This document shows, in pieces, positions 5,259 through 7,959 of a stretch of 7,959 nt of DNA (positions are counted from its first letter, which is position 1; every line of letters begins with the position of its first letter). The notes under the pieces were generated by a model. That model worked only from the letters and a program-made list of their open reading frames with translations. It made no database searches and was not told the origin of the DNA. This DNA is from DASRTE01 sp035656095. GTDB lineage: Bacteria; Actinomycetota; Actinomycetes; Jiangellales; Jiangellaceae. The stretch spans positions 1-7,959 of the forward strand of contig DASRTE010000003.1 of NCBI GenBank assembly GCA_035656095.1, written 5' to 3'. Position numbers and translations under genes: made by a program.

Positions 5259-6445
5259 GCCGGCACCACCACGTCGACGCCGGCCTCGATGCCATCACCG
5301 CTGACCTGGGCCCACTCGTCGGCGACGGTGCCGACCTCGACGGGGACCAGCCTGTAGCCCTCGGGCTGCGAGTCGTCGACCACCTGAACCGCGTAGCCGC
5401 CCTCGCGCAGGGCGAGCAGCGCGATCACGGGGACCGCGGTGGCGTCTTCGGTGCGGCTGCGCTCGACGCTGGCGTCGACGGTCCCACTTTCGAAGGCGCC
5501 CGCCGCGGCCGGATCGTCCAGCGCGACCGTCACCGGATAGGTTTCGTCGCCCCCCTCGCCGCCACCGTCGCCGCCGCCGTCGGCGCCATCGCCGCTGTCG
5601 TTGCTGGGCTCGGTGGCGACGTCGGTGATCTTGCCGGTCGCCTCGGTGCCGTCGGGCAGCGTGACCGTGACCGGCGTCCCGGCTTCGACGTTCGCGACCT
5701 GATCGACCGTGAGGCTCAGCGTCACAACCTTGGTGGTGGCGGTGACCTGCACGACGTCCGCGCCGGACTGGGCCTGCGTACCCGTGTCGGCGGTGACCTC
5801 GGCGATGCGCAGGTCGGCCGGGGCGAACACCACGTCACCCAGGGTCACCACGCCGTCGGGGTCCGAGCGGCCGAGCGCCTCCTCCCAGGCTTCCACGGCG
5901 TCGGCGGTGGCCTCGGTGAACTTGTCGTCCACCGTGACGCCGTCGCCGAAGCCGAGGTCGACCAGCGCCTGCTCGAGTTGCGTGATGTCGGCCCCGGGGT
6001 CGGCATCGACGCTCAGATCGCGGAACGCAGGTACGTCACCGTGGAGCAGCACCGTGGGCTGCAGGTCGAGGTCGAACAGCACGTCGCCCTGGTCCACGGT
6101 GGTCCCGACCGGCGCGACGCCGGTGACGACGCCGCTCCGGCCCGCCGTGACCGCTTCGCTCTCACCGAAGCCCAGCTCGCCCTCATATTCGTCGGTGACG
6201 ACCAGGTCGCGGACCTCGGCCGGCACGGTCGTGGTGGCCGATGCGGAGCCGCCGCCCTCACCGCCGCCGCCTCTGGCGACGATGACGGCGGTGACCACCC
6301 CAGCCAGGACACCTACGCCGGCCAGCGCCTGACGGCGCCGGCGCCGGCGACGCCGGGCGGGAGGGACACCCTCGTCGCGTTCGCCGTTGCCGTAGGGCGA
6401 CCCGGCACCCGACGCCGGCGTCACCGCGGTGTGGTCGACGCTCAC
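5255..6445 (-). CDS. Membrane-anchored adaptor 1: MacA/HlyD-like with peptidoglycan-binding domain
   Basis: 396 residues starting at a GTG (6445) that overlaps the lipoprotein stop (GTGA). Layout: cytoplasmic N-terminus with eight consecutive Arg (31-38), membrane helix about 39-57, linker, lipoyl-like domain (VVTDEYEGELGFG to TTVDQGDVLFDLD, about 81-127), peptidoglycan-binding-like module about 150-208 (ITQLEQALVDLGFGDGVTVD, AVEAWEEALG, DPDGVVTLGDVVF), beta-barrel with a Gly/Asp-rich loop (281-301), and a membrane-proximal domain (VPVIALLALREGGYAVQVV, VEVGTVADEWAQVSGDG). In Gram-negative MacA a coiled-coil hairpin occupies the middle and reaches the outer membrane; in this actinobacterial type a peptidoglycan-binding module takes its place, which suggests cell-wall contact. 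The polyarginine stretch obeys the positive-inside rule and is not a Tat motif. It shares layout and many motifs with adaptor 2 but lacks the large insert. The substrate is unknown. Confidence 0.88.
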   Translation of the reverse strand: MSVDHTAVTPASGAGSPYGNGERDEGVPPARRRRRRRRQALAGVGVLAGVVTAVIVARGGGGEGGGSASATTTVPAEVRDLVVTDEYEGELGFGESEAVTAGRSGVVTGVAPVGTTVDQGDVLFDLDLQPTVLLHGDVPAFRDLSVDADPGADITQLEQALVDLGFGDGVTVDDKFTEATADAVEAWEEALGRSDPDGVVTLGDVVFAPADLRIAEVTADTGTQAQSGADVVQVTATTKVVTLSLTVDQVANVEAGTPVTVTLPDGTEATGKITDVATEPSNDSGDGADGGGDGGGEGGDETYPVTVALDDPAAAGAFESGTVDASVERSRTEDATAVPVIALLALREGGYAVQVVDDSQPEGYRLVPVEVGTVADEWAQVSGDGIEAGVDVVVPA

Positions 6446-7197
6446 GCCGCTGAGCTCTGGTCCGACTCCGAACGACCGGGCCCACCCTGCAACTCACCGC
6501 CGAGCAGGTCCTGGCAGGCCTCGAAGGCGGCTGCGACCTCGGGGTCGTCCATGTCGATCTCGCCGAACGGCCCGAGGAACACCTGCGGGCCTCCGTCGTC
6601 GCCCCCATCCTGGCCACCGTCGTCGTCCGAGCTCCGCTCCTGGGCCTCGCCGCCCGGTCCCATGTCGGAGAAGTCGGGGTCGGGGAAGTCCTCGATGCCC
6701 TCGTCGCGCATGCACTCGGCGAACTCCAGGGCGTTCTCCTCCATCTCCTGGCGGTCTTCCTCGCTGATGTCGTTCGGGCCCAGCGCGGGCGGCTCGCCGC
6801 ACGCCTCGATGGCGGCATCCATCTTCTCGGGGTCGATGGACGGCTCGTTGCCTTCGTCCCCTTCGTCGCTCTCGTCGCTGGACGTCCCGCCCGACTCGCC
6901 GCTACCGAGGCGGATCCCCGGGCCGTCGAGCACGAGGTTCCCGTCCGAGTCCCGCGTCGGGTCGGGGAGGTCGATCCCCTCGTCGCGCATGCACTCCACC
7001 CAGTCGAGGAGCTCCTGCTCGGCGTCGGCCTGGTCGTCGCCTTGTGCCTGTTCGTTCGAGTCGTCGCCCGACACGCTTGCCACGTCGCTGCTGTCGTCGC
7101 CATCGGAGCCATCGCTGCCGCACGCTGCGAGCAGCCCGGCAAGGGCCACCAGCGCAACCATGCTCGTGATTCGCTTGGTCATCATGGATGCCACCAT
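6442..7197 (-). CDS. Asp/Gly-rich lipoprotein with duplicated Cys motif, first gene of exporter operon
   Basis: 251 residues from the ATG at 7197; ATGs at 7185 and 7182 are also in frame and better placed after a GGTGG, so the true start may be 12-15 nt later. The N-terminus is a lipoprotein signal: basic MTKRI, hydrophobic core, lipobox LAAC with C26 as lipid-attachment site. After an acidic Ser/Asp/Gly linker there are two copies of one unit: ECMRDEGIDLPDP (C69) with DAAIEACGEP (C133), then ECMRDEGIEDFPDPDF (C162) with AAAFEACQD (C238). Each unit therefore has two Cys, 64 and 76 residues apart, that could form a disulfide outside the membrane. The acidic linkers might bind cations. Lipoproteins of this type occur beside peptidoglycan-binding adaptors and MacB-like exporters in actinobacteria, from my recall; no function is established that I know of. 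A substrate-capture or sensing role is inference. Confidence 0.8.
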   Translation of the reverse strand: MVASMMTKRITSMVALVALAGLLAACGSDGSDGDDSSDVASVSGDDSNEQAQGDDQADAEQELLDWVECMRDEGIDLPDPTRDSDGNLVLDGPGIRLGSGESGGTSSDESDEGDEGNEPSIDPEKMDAAIEACGEPPALGPNDISEEDRQEMEENALEFAECMRDEGIEDFPDPDFSDMGPGGEAQERSSDDDGGQDGGDDGGPQVFLGPFGEIDMDDPEVAAAFEACQDLLGGELQGGPGRSESDQSSAA

Positions 7198-7202
7198 GAC
7201 GA

Positions 7203-7214
7203 ATCAGCGCTGAT
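7203..7214. repeat. Perfect 12-bp palindrome ATCAGCGCTGAT
   Basis: A perfectly self-complementary 12-mer lying 6-17 bp upstream of the annotated lipoprotein ATG (7197). Its position in the 5' leader of the operon suits an operator that blocks transcription or translation. It consists of two inverted TCAGC/GCTGA half sites. Confidence 0.6.
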
Positions 7215-7236
7215 AGACGGCTGAGACGACGCCGCC

Positions 7237-7255
7237 GCTGAGAGCTTCTCTCAGC
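7237..7255. repeat. Inverted repeat GCTGAGAG-CTT-CTCTCAGC
   Basis: Two perfect 8-bp arms (7237-7244 and 7248-7255) separated by CTT. It lies midway between the two divergent genes. It could be a protein-binding operator or a short hairpin; the short spacer and the half sites shared with 7203-7214 favour an operator. A smaller inverted repeat, GGGGG-TG-CCCCC, follows at 7260-7271. Confidence 0.6.
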
Positions 7256-7298
7256 ACCAGGGGGTGCCCCCGAACGCTGGGAGGATCAGAATCCGGGT

Positions 7299-7959
7299 GT
7301 GCGCGTTCTCGTGGTCGAGGACGAGGTCCACCTCGCCCAGGCCATCGCCGAAGGGCTCTCCGCCGAGGGCTTCGACGTCGAGCTCAGCCACGACGGCCTC
7401 GACGGGCTGTGGCGGGCCCGCGAACGCAGCTACGGCGCGATCGTGCTCGACATCCTGCTGCCGGGGATGAACGGTTACAAGGTGTGCCGGGCGCTGCGCC
7501 AGGAGGGCGTATGGACGCCCATCCTCATGCTCACCGCCAAGAGCGGCACGTACGACGAGGCCGAGGCCCTCGACACCGGCGCCGACGACTTCCTGTCCAA
7601 GCCGTTCGCGTTCGTGGTCCTGGTGGCCCGGCTCCGGGCTCTGCTGCGGCGGGGGGCCACACCCCGGCCCCGTGAGCTCATGGCCGGGGACCTGGCGCTG
7701 GACCCGGTCGCCCGCCGGTGCCGGCGCGGTGAGGTTCCGATCGAGCTCACCCGCCGCGAGTACGCGCTCCTCGAGGCCCTGCTCCGCCACGCAGAGGAGG
7801 GCGCGACGAAGGTCCAGCTGCTGCGCGAGGTGTGGGGCGAGGACTTCACGGGCGACGACAACGTGGTCGAGGTGTACGTCGGCTACCTGCGCCGCAAGAT
7901 CGACGTGCCGTTCGGGCGGCGTTCGCTCCAGACGGTGCGGGGCATCGGCGGGTACCGGC
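7299..7959 (+). CDS. OmpR/PhoB-family response regulator (3' end just outside window)
   Basis: The frame opens at a GTG (7299) and continues to the window end: 220 codons ending GIGGYR, a few residues short of a normal terminus. The receiver domain (about 1-115) starts VRVLVVEDE with acidic residues E7/D8, and has the phosphoacceptor D51 (IVLDILLPGMNGY), T79 (LMLTAKS) and K101 (DFLSKPF). The DNA-binding winged helix (about 125-220) shows ELTRREYALLEALLRH, LREVWGEDF, NVVEVYVGYLRRKID and the C-terminal LQTVRGIGGYR hairpin. Such proteins, once phosphorylated by a histidine kinase, dimerise and bind direct repeats. A GGGAGG at 7279-7284 is 14 nt before the GTG, longer than ideal, but no better in-frame start exists nearby. 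Its divergent position next to the exporter operon, across a repeat-rich region, suggests it regulates that operon and perhaps itself. The kinase gene is expected downstream. Confidence 0.92.
   Translation, partial: MRVLVVEDEVHLAQAIAEGLSAEGFDVELSHDGLDGLWRARERSYGAIVLDILLPGMNGYKVCRALRQEGVWTPILMLTAKSGTYDEAEALDTGADDFLSKPFAFVVLVARLRALLRRGATPRPRELMAGDLALDPVARRCRRGEVPIELTRREYALLEALLRHAEEGATKVQLLREVWGEDFTGDDNVVEVYVGYLRRKIDVPFGRRSLQTVRGIGGYR

Larger units (their letters stand above)
7198..7298. promoter_or_regulatory. Divergent control region with dense GCTGA/TCAGC repeats
   Basis: This ~100 bp separates the exporter operon from the response regulator gene. It holds five copies of the pentamer GCTGA or its complement: TCAGC 7204-7208, GCTGA 7209-7213, GCTGA 7220-7224, GCTGA 7237-7241 and TCAGC 7251-7255. 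Two of them (7209 and 7220) are direct repeats 11 bp apart, the spacing usual for OmpR/PhoB-family binding sites. A convincing -10/-35 pair is not visible on either strand, so I place no promoter. Binding by the adjacent regulator is inference. Confidence 0.5.

Noticed and set aside
6332..6355. Twin-arginine (Tat) export signal in adaptor 1 from its run of eight Arg
   Set aside because: The run lacks the S/T-R-R-x-F-L-K context and a cleavage site; it fits a positive-inside anchor before a membrane helix.
7251..7790. A 179-codon - strand frame opposite the response regulator
   Set aside because: It is a shadow of the receiver and DNA-binding domain coding sequence, and the + strand frame has every expected conserved residue.

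Overview
The window is GC-rich (roughly 70% by eye) with strong G/C bias at third codon positions. Its gene content fits an actinobacterium: an actinobacterial-type group II truncated haemoglobin, peptidoglycan-binding-domain adaptors paired with a MacB-like ABC exporter, and an Asp/Gly-rich lipoprotein. An acidimicrobial or related lineage is possible, but the sequence alone does not settle the class. I see no rRNA, tRNA, CRISPR array, transposase or phage gene.

Left part (1-1557, + strand): the 3' portion of a group II truncated haemoglobin carrying an extra C-terminal domain that resembles a haem-less cytochrome c fold; a 41-residue small protein with an excellent ribosome binding site that looks like the first half of a small alpha/beta-barrel (monooxygenase-like) protein; and a complete DJ-1/PfpI-superfamily protein of the Hsp31-like type. 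These could form a small oxidative or carbonyl-stress group, but that link is inference from proximity.

Middle (1598-7197, - strand): a compact five-gene operon read right to left. The order is an Asp/Gly-rich lipoprotein with two copies of a Cys-containing motif, a membrane-fusion/peptidoglycan-binding adaptor (adaptor 1), a MacB/LolD-type ATPase, a MacB-type permease, and a second adaptor (adaptor 2). Every junction overlaps (GTGA, ATGA, ATGA, TGATG), so the proteins are probably made in coordinated amounts. The ATPase and permease would form a mechanotransmission-type ABC complex that works on substrates outside the membrane. The two adaptors, anchored by one N-terminal helix each, would contact it and the cell wall. 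Adaptor 2 carries a large Gly/Asp- and Ser/Thr-rich insertion inside its lipoyl-like domain, the most unusual protein feature here.

Right part (7198-7959): a ~100-bp divergent control region packed with inverted and direct GCTGA/TCAGC repeats, then a + strand OmpR/PhoB-family response regulator that runs off the end of the window a few residues short of completion. A cognate histidine kinase probably follows outside the window. The arrangement suggests the regulator controls the divergent exporter operon and possibly itself. The + strand DJ-1 gene and the - strand operon converge on a hairpin whose two arms contain both stop codons.
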